The notes beneath the pieces are model-generated. The model did no database searches. It worked only from the letters and a program-made list of their open reading frames with translations, and was not told the DNA's origin. A stretch of 64,000 nucleotides of DNA from Hydractinia symbiolongicarpus (lineage: Eukaryota; Cnidaria; Hydrozoa; Anthoathecata; Hydractiniidae): positions 28,092,501-28,156,500 of the forward strand of contig NC_079879.1 of NCBI RefSeq assembly GCF_029227915.1. Reading direction: 5' to 3'. Position 1 is the stretch's first letter. Each line of letters opens with the position of its first letter. Of this stretch, positions 38,216 through 50,458 are shown in pieces. A program made the position numbers and the translations under genes.

Positions 38216-40370
38216 CTATTTCTTGAGCGCGTGCTAACGGCTAGGATTGATCCCACAGTACAAAATGAATTTTTTATCTACATTTTTAAATAAAGCGCTA
38301 AAACAGCTCCCAGTGTAATCGATGAGTTCCATCAATCATGTCATAGTAAGAAAAATGTTATTTCTTGGAGTCCAATTGTCTCTTTTATCACATTTATAAG
38401 GTCAAAGTCCAAAATCAATTCAATTAAGTTCCACAGTCAATCGTTTCACTGTTAAAAGCGATGAAACCTAATAGTATCAGAAAAATATCGCTAAATGCAT
38501 GTTGGTACGAATATGTGACGCAACCGTCGTAACTCACACGGACTGTTACCGTTAGAAAGTCAATTGAATGTAGTTTTTGAAGCTGTCTCTATTTCTTTGG
38601 CGGGTGCTAACGGCTAGGATTGGTCCCAAGTAAAAAATGACTTATTTATCTACATTTTTAAATAAAGCGCTACCAGAGCGCCCAGTGTAATTGCTTAGTT
38701 CCAGCAATCATGTCAAATTAAGAAGAATGCTATTTCTTGGAGTCCAATTGTCTCTTTTACCACATTTATAAGGTCAAAGTCCAAAATCAGTGCAATTAGG
38801 TCCCATAGTCAATTGTTTCACAGTTAAAAGCGACGCAACATAGTAATATCAGAAAAATGTCGCTAAGTGCATGTTGGTACGAATATGTGACGCAACCGTT
38901 GTAACTCAAACGAGCTGGTTCCGATAGAAAGTCAATGAAATGTAGTTTTTGAAACTGTCTCTATTTCTTCACCCCGCGCGCTAGCGGTTAGGATTGGTCC
39001 CACAGTACAAAATGACTTTTATTATCTAATTTTTTGAATAAAGCAATAACAGAGCGGCCAGTATAACTGCTGAGTTACAGCAATCATTTCATATTAAGAA
39101 GAACGTTACTTCTTGGAGTCCAGTTGTCTTATTATAACAGTTAAAAAGTCAAAGTCTAAAATCAATTCAATTAAGTCCTACAGACAGTTGTTTCACATTT
39201 AAAAGCGACGCAACCTAGTAATATCGGAATTATATCGCTAAATACATGTTGGTACGAATATGTGACGCAATCGTTGTAATTTATCCGGACTGATACCGTT
39301 AGAAAGTCAATGAAATATAGTTTTTGAAACTGTCTCTATTTCTTTGGCGGGTGCTAACGGCTAGGATTGGTCCCACAGTAAAAAATAACTTATTTATCTA
39401 CATTTTTAAATGAAGCGCTACCAGAGTGCCCAGTGTAATCGCTGAGTTCCAGCAATCATGTCAAAATAAGAAAAATGTTATTTCTTGGAGTCTAATTGTC
39501 TCTTTTATCACATTTATAACGTCAAAGTCCAAAATCAGTTCAATAAAGTCCCACAGTCAATCGTTTCACTGTTAAAAGCGATGAAACCTAATAATATCAG
39601 AAAAATCTCGCTAAATGCATGTTGATACGAATAGGTGACGCAACCATCGTAACTCACACGGACTGATACCGTTAGAAAGTCAATGAAATATAGTTTTTGA
39701 AACTGTCTCTATTTCTTGAGGGCGTGCTAACGGCTAGGATTGATCCCAAAGTACAAATGAATTTTTTATCTACATTTTTAAATAAAGCGCTACCACAGCT
39801 CCCAGTGTAATCGATGAGTTCCAGCAATCATGTCATACTAAGAAAAATGTTATTTCTTGGAGTCCAATTGTCTCTTTTATCACATTTATAAGGTTACAGT
39901 CCAAAATCAGTTCAATTAAGTCCCACAGACAATTGTTTCACATTAAAAAGCGACGCAACCTAGTAATATAATAAACATATCGCTAAATACATGTTGGTAC
40001 GAATATGTGACGCAATCGTTGTAATTCATATGGACTGATACCGATAGAAAGTCACTGAAATGTAGTTTTTGAAACTGTCTCTATTTCTTCAGCGCGCGCT
40101 AGCGGTTACGATTGGACCCACAGTACAAAATGACTTATTTATCTACTTTTTTGAATAAAGCAATGCCACAGCGTCCAGTATAATTGCTGAGTTACAGCAA
40201 TCATTTCATATTAAGAAGAACGTTACTTCTTTGAATCCAGTTGTCTCATTATACCATTTAAAAGGTCAAAGTCTAAAATCAGTTCAATTAAGTACCACAG
40301 ACAATTGTTTCACATTAAAAAGCGACGCAACCTAGTAATATAAGAAACATATCGCTAAATACATGTTGGT
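38216..40370 (+). repeat. Copy C: partial third copy of the A/B block
   Basis: Monomer starts after the edge fall at 38543, 38915, 39290, 39663 and 40035. The block matches A from about 15,705 to 17,390 (offset 22,512), then skips one 372-bp monomer (the A monomer at 17523) and resumes at the A equivalent of 17,775. The skip falls in CCAAAATCAGTTCAAT between 39,900 and 39,920. Shared markers are AAAGCGCTAAAACAGC at 38,293 and GTAATATAATAAACAT near 39,964. It ends near 40,381, where GTGATGCAACCGTCG replaces GTGACGCAATCG. Confidence 0.88.
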
Positions 40371-41930
40371 ACGAATATGTGATGCAACCGTCGTAACTCA
40401 CACGGACTGATACCGTTAGAAAGTCAATTAAATGTAGTTTTTGAAACTGTCTCTATTTCTTCAGCGCACGCTAGCGGTTCGGATTGGTCCCACAGTACAA
40501 AATGACTTATTTATCTAATTTTTTGAATAAAACAATAACACAGCGTCCAGTATAATTGCTGAGTTACAGCAATCATTTCATATTAAGAAGAACGTTACTT
40601 CTTGGAGTCCAATTGTCTCATTATAACATTTAAAATGTCAAAGTCTAAAATAAGTTCAATTAAGTCCCACAGACAGTTGTTTCACATTTAAAAGCGACGC
40701 AACCTAGTAATATCAGAAATATATCGCTAAATAGATGTCGGTACGAACATGTGACGCAATCGTTGTAGTTTATCCGGACTGACAACGTTAGAAAGTCAAT
40801 GTAATATAGTCTTTGAAGCTGTCTCAATTTTTTTAGCGCTTCCTAACGGCTAAGATTGGTCCCACAGTAAAAAATGACTTATTTATCTACATTTTTAAAT
40901 AAAGCGCTACCAGAGCGCGCAGTGTAATTGCTTAGTTCCAGCAATCATGTCAAATTAAGAAGAATGCTATTTTTTGCAGTCCAATTGCCTCATTATAACA
41001 TTATTAAGGTTGCAGTCCAAAATCAGTTCAATAAAGTCCTACAGTCAATTGTTTCGCTGTTAAAAGCGATGAAACTTAGTAATGTCAGAAAAATATCGCT
41101 AAATGCATGTTGGTACGAATGTGTGAGGCAACCGTTGTAACTCAAACGGGATGATACCGATAGAAAGTCAATGAAATGTAGTTTTTGAAACTGTCTCTAT
41201 TTCTTCAGCGCGCGCTAGCGGTTACGATTGGACCCACAGTACAAAATGACTTATTTATCTACTTTTTTGAATAAAGCAATGCCACAGCGTCCAGTATAAT
41301 TGCTGAGTTACAGCAATCTTTTTATATTAAGAAGAACGTTACTTCTTTGAGTCCAGTTGTCTCATTATAACATATAAAAGGTCAAAGTCTAAAATCAGTT
41401 CAATAAAGTCCCACAGACAATTGTTTCACATTTAAAAGCGACGCAACCTAGTAATATCAGAAACATATCGCTAAATACATGTTGGTAGGAATATGTGACG
41501 CAATCGTTGTAACTCATCCGGACTGATACCGTTAGAAAGTTAATGAAATATAGTTTTTGAAACTGTCTCTATTACTTTGGCGGGTGCTAACGGCTAGGAT
41601 TGGTCCCACAGTAAAAAATAACTTATTTATTTACATTTTTACATACAGCGCTACCAGAGCGCCCAGTGTAATTGCTTAGTTCCAGCAATCATGTCAAATT
41701 AAGAAGAATGTTATTTCTTTGAGTCCAATTGTCTCATTATAACATTACTGAGGTCACAGTCCAAAATCAGTTTAATAAAGTCCCACAGTCAATCGTTTCA
41801 CTGTTAAAAGCGATGAAACCTAATAATATTTGAAAAATGTCGCTAAATGCATGTTAATACGAATATGTGACGCAACCGTCGTAACTCACACGGACTGATA
41901 CCGTTAGAAAGTCAATTAAATGTAGTTTTT
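40371..41930 (+). repeat. Block D: MITE-free relative of 25,321-29,100
   Basis: Monomer starts fall at 40407, 40779, 41151, 41523 and 41895. From 40,381 it tracks 25,321 onward (offset 15,060) up to the TTAA. It then continues with the sequence found after the element, and from 41,523 follows 28,692 onward (TTTTTACATACAGCGC). It therefore lacks both the transposon and the 1,488-bp duplication. The 70-codon frame at 40,928 starts at TTG and is not called a gene. Confidence 0.88.
41060..41063. other. Empty TTAA site, paralogous to the MITE insertion site
   Basis: The sequence TTTCGCTGTTAAAAGCGATG carries a single TTAA. Flanks on both sides match those of the two filled sites, including GTGTGAGGCAACCG downstream. 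It shows directly what the site looked like without the element. Confidence 0.9.
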
Positions 41931-44900
41931 GAAGCTGTCTCTACTTTTGGAGCGCGTGCTAACGGCTAGGAATGGTCCCACAGTAAAAAATGATTTTTTA
42001 TCTACATTTTTAAATAAAGCACTACCACAGCTCCCAGTTTAATCGCTGAGTTCCAGCAATCATGTCAAACCAAGAAAAATGTTATTTGTAGGAGTCCAAT
42101 TGTCTAATTTATCACATATATAAGGTCAAAGTCCAAAATCAGTTCAATAAAGTCCCACAGTCAATCGTTTCACTGTTAAAAGCGATGAAACCTAGTAGTA
42201 TCAGAAAAATATCGCTAAATGCATGTTGGTACGAATATGTGATGCAACCGTCGTAACTCACACGGACTGATACCGTTAGAAAGTCAATTAAATGTAGTTT
42301 TTGAAACTGTCTCTATTTCTTCAGCGCACGCTAGGGGTTCGGATTGGTCCCACAGTACAAAATGACTTATTTATCTAATTTTTTGAATAAAGCAATAACA
42401 CAGCGTCCAGTATAATTGCTGAGTTACAGCAATCATTTCATATTAAGAAGAACGTTACTTCTTGGAGTCCAATTGTCTCATTATAACATTTAAAATGTCA
42501 AAGTCTAAAATAAGTTCAATTAAGTCCCACAGACAGTTGTTTCACATTTAAAAGCGACGCAACCTAGTAATATCAGAAATATATCGCTAAATAGATGTCG
42601 GTACGAACATGTGACGCAATCGTTGTAGTTTATCCGGACTGGTAACGTTAGAAAGTCAATGTAATATAGTCTTTGAAGCTGTCTCAATTTTTTTAGCGCT
42701 TGCTAACGGCTAGGATTGGTCCCACAGTAAAAAATGACTTATTTATCTAAATATTTAAATGAAGCGCTACCACAGCGCCCAGTGTAATCGCTAAATTCCA
42801 GCAATCTTGTCAAAATAAGAAGAATATTATTTCTTGGGGTCCAATTTTCTCATTATAACATTTAAAATGTCAAAGTCTAAAATAAGTTCAATTAAGTCCC
42901 ACAGACAGTTGTTTCACATTTAGAAGCGACGCAACCTAGTAATATCAGAAACATATCGCTAAATAGATGTCGGTACGAATATGTGACGCAATCGTTGTAG
43001 TTTATCCGGACTGATAACGTTAGAAAGTCAATGTAGTATTGTCTTTGAAGCTGTCTCAATTTTTTTAGCGCTTGCTAACGGCTAGGATTGGTCCCACAGT
43101 AAAAAATGACTTATTTATCTAAATATTTAAATGAAGCGCTACCACAGCGCCCAGTGTAATCGCTAAATTCCAGCAATCTTGTCAAAATAAGAAGAATATT
43201 ATTTCTTGGGGTCCAATTTTCTCATTATAACATTTAAAATGTCAAAGTCTAAAATAAGTTCAATTAAGTCCCACAGACAGTTGTTTCACATTTAGAAGCG
43301 ACGCAACCTAGTAATATCAGAAACATATCGCTAAATAGATGTCGGTACGAATATGTGACGCAATCGTTGTAGTTTATCCGGACTGATAACGTTAGAAAGT
43401 CAATGTAATATTGTCTTTGAAGCTGTCTCAATTTTTTTAGCGCTTGCTAACGGCTAGGATTGGTCCCACAGTAAAAAATGACTTATTTATCTAAATATTT
43501 AAATGAAGCGCTACCACAGCGCCCAGTGTAATCGCTAAATTCCAGCAATCTTGTCAAATTAAGAAGAATGTTATTTCTTGGAGTCCAATTGTCTAATTTA
43601 TCACATTTATAAGGTCAAAATTTAAAATCAGTTCAATTAAGTCCCACAGTCAATCGTTTCACTGTTAAAAGCGATGAAACATAGTAGTATCAGAAAAATA
43701 TCGCTAAATGCATGTTTGTACGAATATGTGATGCAACCGTCGTAACTCACACGGACTGATACCGTTAGAAAGTCAATTAAATGTAGTTTTTGAAACTGTC
43801 TCTATTTCTTCAGCGCACGCTAGCGGTTCGGATTGGTCCCACAGTACAAAATGACTTATTTATCTAATTTTTTGAATAAAGCAATAACAAGGCATCCAGT
43901 ATAATTGCTGAGTTACAGCAATCATTTCATATTAAGAAGAACGTTACTTCTTGGAGTCCAATTGTCTCATTATAACATTTAAAATGTCAAAGTCTAAAAT
44001 AAGTTCAATTAAGTCCTACAGACTGTTGTTTCACATTTAAAAGCGACGCAACCTAGTAATATCAGAAACATATCGCTAAATAGATGTTGGTACGAATATG
44101 TGACGCAATCGTTGTAGTTTATCCGGACTGATAACGTTAGAAAGTCAATGTAATATAGTCTTTGAAGCTGTCTCAATTTTTTTAGCGCTTGCTAACGGCT
44201 AGGATTGGTCCCACAGTAAAAAATGACTTATTTATCTAAATATTTAAATGAAGCGCTACCACAGCGCCCAGTGTAATCGCTAAATTCCAGCAATCTTGTC
44301 AAATTAAGAAGAATGTTATTTCTTGGAGTCCAATTGTCTAATTTATCACACATATAAGGTCAAAGTCCAAAATCAGTTCAATAAAGTCCCACAGTCAATC
44401 GTTTCACTGTTAAAAGCGATGAAACCTAGTAGTATCAGAAAAATATCGCTAAATGCATGTTGGTACGAATATGTGATGCAACCGTCGTAACTCACACGGA
44501 CTGATACCGTTAGAATGTCAATTAAATGTAGTTTTTGAAACTGTCTCTATTTCTTCAGCGCACGCTAGCGGTTTGGATTGGTCCCACAGTACAAAATGAC
44601 TTATTTATCTAATTTTTTGAATAAAGCAATAACACAGCGTCCAGTATAATTGCTGAGTTACAGCAATCATTTCATATTAAGAAGAACGTTACTTCTTGGA
44701 GTCCAATTGTCTCATTATAACATTTAAAATGTCAAAGTCTAAAATAAGTTCAATTAAGTCCCACAGACAGTTGTTTCACATTTAAAAGCGACGCAACCTA
44801 GTAATATCAGAAATATATCGCTAAATAGATGTTGGTACGAATATGTGATGCAACCGTCGTAACTCACACGGACTGATACCGTCAGAAAGTCAATTAAATG

Positions 44901-45617
44901 TAGGTTTTGAAACTGTCTCTATTTCTTCAGCGCACGCTAGCGGTTCGGATTGGTCCCACAGTACAAAATGACTTATTTATCTAATTTTTTGAATAAAGCA
45001 ATAACACAGAGTCCAGTATAATTGCTGAGTTACAGCAATCATTTCATATTAAGAAGAACTTTACTTCTTGGAGTCCAATTGTCTCATTATAACATTTAAA
45101 ATGTCAAAGTCTAAAATAAGTTCAATTAAGTCCTACAGACTGTTGTTTCACATTTAAAAGCGACGCAACCTAGTAATATCAGAAACATATCGCTAAATAG
45201 ATGTCGGTACGAAAATGTGACGCAATCGTTGTAGTTTATCCGGACTGATAACGTTAGAAAGTCAATGTAATATAGTCTTTGAAGCTGTCTTAATTTTTTT
45301 AGCGCTTGCTAACGGCTAGGATTGGTCCCACAGTAAAAAATGACTTATTTATCTAAATATTTAAATGAAGCGCTACCACAGCGCCCAGTGTAATCGCTAA
45401 ATTCCAGCAATCTTGTCAAATTAAGAAGAATGTTATTTCTTGGAGTCCAATTGTCTAATTTATCACATTTATAAGGTCAAAGTTTAAAATCAGTTCAATT
45501 AAGTCCCACAGTCAATTGTTTCACAGTTAAAAGCGACACAACCTAGTAATCTCAGAAAAATATCGCTAAATACATGTTGGTACGAATATGTGATGCAACC
45601 GTTGTAACTCAAACGAG
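41931..45617 (+). repeat. T-type-rich satellite block, second instance
   Basis: Monomer starts fall at 42267, 42639, 43011, 43383, 43756, 44128, 44501, 44873 and 45245. T-type monomers are at 42639, 43011, 43383, 44128 and 45245. The stretch from about 42,100 matches 31,510 onward (offset 10,594). The monomers at 42639 and 43011 are a fresh single-monomer duplication (offset 372) marked by TTCTTGGGGTCCAATT at 42,831 and 43,203. GATGAAACATAGTAG near 43,676 matches the same variant near 30,845. No gene is seen. Confidence 0.87.
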
Positions 45618-48600
45618 CTGATGCCGACAGAAAGTCAATGAAATCTAGTTTTTGAAACTGTCTCTATTACTTCAGCGCGTGCTAGCGGTTAGGATTGGTC
45701 CCACAGTAAAAAATGACTTATTTATCTAATTTTTTTGAATAAAGCAATAACACAGCGTCCAGTATATTGCTGAGTTACAGCAATCTTTTCACATTAGGAA
45801 GAACGTTACTTCTTGGATTCCAGTTGTCTCATTATCACATTTATAAGGTGAAATTCCAAAATCAGTTCAATTAAGTCCTACAGTCAATCGTTTCACTGCT
45901 AAAAGCGATGCAACCTAGTAATATCAGAAACATATCGCTAAATACATGTTGGTACAAATATGTGACGCGATCGTTGTAATTCATACGGACTGATACCGTT
46001 AGAAAGTCAATGAAATATAGTTTTTGAAACTGTCTCCATTTTTTGAGCACGTGTTAACGGCTAGGATTGGTCCCACAGTAAAAAATGAAATTTTTATCTA
46101 CATTTTTAAATAAAGCGCTACCACAGCTCCCAGTGTAATCGCTGAGTTCCAGCAATCATGGCAAACTAAGAAAAATGTTATTTCTAGGAGTCCAATTGTC
46201 TCTTTCATCACATTTATAAGGTCAAAGTCCAAAATCAGTTTAATAAAGTCCCACAGTCAATCGTTTCACTGTTAAAAGCGATGAAACCTAGTAGTATCAG
46301 GAAAATATCGCTAAATGCATGTTGGTACGAATATGTGATGCAACCGTCGTAACTCACACGGACTGATACCGTCAGAAAGTCAATTAAATGTAGGTTTTGA
46401 AACTGTCTCTATTTCTTCAGCGCACGCTAGCGGTTCGGATTGGTCCCACAGTACAAAATGACTTATTTATCTAATTTTTTGAATAAAGCAATAACACAGC
46501 GTCCAGTATAATTGCTGAGTTACAGCAATCATTTCATATTAAGAAGAACTTTACTTCTTGGAGTCCAATTGTCTCATTATAACATTTAAAATGTCAAAGT
46601 CTAAAATAAGTTCAATTAAGTCCCACAGACAGTTGTTTCACATTTAAAAGCGACGCAACCTAGTAATATCAGAAATATATCGCTAAATAGATGTCGGTAC
46701 GAACATGTGACGCAATCGTTGTAGTTTATCCGGACTGGTAACGTTAGAAAGTCAATGTAATATAGTCTTTGAAGCTGTCTCAATTTTTTTAGCGCTTGCT
46801 AACGGCTAGGATTGGTCCCACAGTAAAAAATGACTTATTTATCTAAATATTTAAATGAAGCGCTACCACAGCGCCCAGTATAATCGCTAAATTCCAGCAA
46901 TCTTGTCAAAATAAGAAGAATATTATTTCTTGGAGTCCAATTTTCTCATTATAACATTTAAAATGTCAAAGTCTAAAATAAGTTCAATTAAGTCCCACAG
47001 ACAGTTGTTTCACATTTAAAAGCGACGCAACCTAGTAATATCAGAAACATATCGCTAAATAGATGTCGGTACGAATATGTGACGCAATCGTTGTAGTTTA
47101 TCCGGACTGATAACGTTAGAAAGTCAATGTAATATTGTCTTTGAAGCTGTCTCAATTTTTTTAGCGCTTGCTAACGGCTAGGATTGGTCCCACAGTAAAA
47201 AATGACTTATTTATCTAAATATTTAAATGAAGCGCTACCACAGCGCCCAGTGTAATCGCTAAATTCCAGCAATCTTGTCAAATTAAGAAGAATGTTATTT
47301 CTTGGAGTCCAATTGTCTAATTTATCACATTTATAAGGTCAAAATTTAAAATCAGTTCAATTAAGTCCAACAGTCAATCGTTTCACTGTTAAAAGCGATG
47401 AAACATAGTAGTATCAGAAAAATATCGCTAAATGCATGTTGGTACGAATATGTGATGCAACCGTCGTAACTCACACGGACTGATACCGTCAGAAAGTCAA
47501 TTAAATGTAGGTTTTGAAACTGTCTCTATTACTTCAGCGCGTGCTAGCGGTTAGGATTGGTCCCACAGTAAAAAATGACTTATTTATCTAATTTTTTTGA
47601 ATAAAGCAATAACACAGCGTCCAGTATATTGCTGAGTTACAGCAATCTTTTCACATTAGGAAGAACGTTACTTCTTGGATTCCAGTTGTCTCATTATCAC
47701 ATTTATAAGGTGAAATTCCAAAATCAGTTCAATTAAGTCCTACAGTCAATCGTTTCACTGCTAAAAGCGATGCAACCTAGTAATATCAGAAACATATCGC
47801 TAATAACATGTTGGTACAAATATGTGACGCGATCGTTGTAATTCATACGGACTGATACCGTTAGAAAGTCAATGAAATATAGTTTTTGAAACTGTCTCCA
47901 TTTTTTGAGCACGTGTTAACGGCTAGGATTGGTCCCACAGTAAAAAATGAAATTTTTATCTACATTTTTAAATAAAGCGCTACCACAGCTCCCAGTGTAA
48001 TCGCTGAGTTCCAGCAATCATGGCAAACTAAGAAAAATGTTATTTCTAGGAGTCCAATTGTCTCTTTCATCACATTTATAAGGTCAAAGTCCAAAATCAG
48101 TTCAATAAAGTCCCACAGTCAATCGTTTCACTGTTAAAAGCGATGAAACCTAGTAGTATCAGGAAAATATCGCTAAATGCATGTTGGTACGAATATGTGA
48201 TGCAACCGTCGTAACTCACACGGACTGATACCGTCAGAAAGTCAATTAAATGTAGGTTTTGAAACTGTCTCTATTTCTTCAGCGCACGCTAGCGGTTCGG
48301 ATTGGTCCCACAGTACAAAATGACTTATTTATCTAATTTTTTGAATAAAGCAATAACACAGCGTCCAGTATGATTGCTGAGTTACAGCAATCATTTCATA
48401 TTAAGAAGAACTTTACTTCTTGGAGTCCAATTGTCTCATTATAACATTTAAAATGTCAAAGTCTAAAATAAGTTCAATTAAGTCCTACAGACTGTTGTTT
48501 CACATTTAAAAGCGACGCAACCTAGTAATATCAGAAACATATCGCTAAATAGATGTCGGTACGAATATGTGACGCAATCGTTGTAGTTTATCCGGACTGA

Positions 48601-50458
48601 TAACGTTAGAAAGTCAATGTAATATAGTCTTTGAAGCTGTCTTAATTTTTTTAGAGCTTGCTAACGGCTAGGATTGGTCCCACAGTAAAAAATGACTTAT
48701 TTATCTAAATATTTAAATGAAGCGCTACTCCAGCGCCCAGTGTAATCGCTAAATTCCAGCAATCTTGTCAAATTAAGAAGAATGTTATTTCTTGGAGTCC
48801 AATTGTCTAATTTATCACATTTATAAGGTCAAAGTTTAAAATCAGTTCAATTAAGTCCCACAGTCAATTGTTTCACAGTTAAAAGCGACACAACCTAGTA
48901 ATGTCAGAAAAATATCGCTAAATACATGTTGGTACGAATATGTGACGCAACCGTTGTAACTCAAACGAGCTGATGCCGACAGAAAGTCAATGAAATCTAG
49001 TTTTTGAAACTGTCTCTATTACTTCAGCGCGTGCTAGCGGTTAGGATTGGTCCCACAGTAAAAAATGACTTATTTATCTAATTTTTTTGAATAAAGCAAT
49101 AACACAGCGTCCAGTATATTGCTGAGTTACAGCAATCTTTTCACATTAGGAAGAACGTTACTTCTTGGATTCCAGTTGTCTCATTATCACATTTTTAAGG
49201 TGAAATTCCAAAATCAGTTCAATTAAGTCCTACAGTCAATCGTTTCACTGCTAAAAGCGATGCAACCTAGTAATATCAGAAACATATCGCTAAATACATG
49301 TTGGTACAAATATGTGACGCAATCGTTGTAATTCATACGGACTGATACCGTTAGAAAGTCAATGAAATATAGTTTTTGAAACTGTCTCCATTTTTTGAGC
49401 ACGTGTTAACGGCTAGGATTGGTCCCACAGTAAAAAATGAAATTTTTATCTATATTTTTAAATAAAGCGCTACCACAGCTCCCAGTGTAATCGCTGAGTT
49501 CCAGCAATCATGGCAAACTAAGAAAAATGTTTTTTCTAGGAGTCCAATTGTCTCTTTCATCACATTTATAAGGTCAAAGTCCAAAATCAGTTCAATAAAG
49601 TCCCACAGTCAATCGTTTCACTGTTAAAAGCGATGAAACCTAGTAGTATCAGGAAAATATCGCTAAATGCATGTTGGTACGAATATGTGATGCAACCGTC
49701 GTAACTCACACGGACTGATACCGTTAGAAAGTCAATTAAATGTAGTTTTTGAAACTGTTTCTATTTCTTCAGCGCACGCTAGCGGTTCGGATTGGTCCCA
49801 CAGTACAAAATGACTTATTTATCTAATTTTCTGAATAAAGCAATAACACAGCGTCCAGTATAATTGCTAAGTTACAGCAATTATTTCATATTAAGAAGAA
49901 CGTTTCTTCTTGGAGTCCAATTGTCTCATTATAACATTTAAAATTTCGAAGTCTAAAATAAGTTCAATTAAGTCCCACAGACAGTTGTTTCACATTTAAA
50001 AGCGACGCAACCTAGTAATATCAGAAATATATCGCTAAATAGATGTCGGGACGAACATGTGACGCAATCGTTGTAGTTTATCCGGACTGATAACGTTAGA
50101 AAGTCAATGTAATATAGTCTTTGAAGCTGTCTCAATTTTTTTAGCGCTTGCTAACGGCTAGGGTTGGTCCCACAGTAAAAAATGACTTATTTATCTAAAT
50201 ATTTAAATGAAGCGCTACCACAGCGCCCAGTGTAATCGCTAAATTCCAGCAATCTTGTCAAAATAAGAAGAATGTTATTTCTTGGAGTCCAATTGTCTCA
50301 TTATAACATTTAAAATGTCAAAGTCTAAAATAAGTTCAATTAAGTCCCACAGACAGTTGTTTCACATTTAAAAGCGACGCAACCTAGTAATATCAGAAAC
50401 ATATCGCTAAATAGATGTCGGTACGAATATGTGACGCAATCGTTGTAGTTTATCCGGA
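45618..50458 (+). repeat. Higher-order repeat of 5, 4 and 5 monomers
   Basis: Monomer starts fall at 45618, 45990, 46363, 46735, 47107, then 47480, 47852, 48225, 48597, then 48970, 49342, 49715, 50087. The order in each unit is: an ATTACTTCAGCGCGTGC monomer, a CCATTTTTTGAGCACGTG monomer, a CTTCAGCGCACGC monomer, then two, one or two T-type monomers (the last of them starts at 50,459). A one-base deletion, CCAGTATATTGCTGAG, marks the first monomer of each unit at 45,760, 47,622 and 49,112 (offsets 1,862 and 1,490). The middle unit starts as a hybrid with CTGATACCGTCAG and TAGGTTTTGAAAC. Confidence 0.88.
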
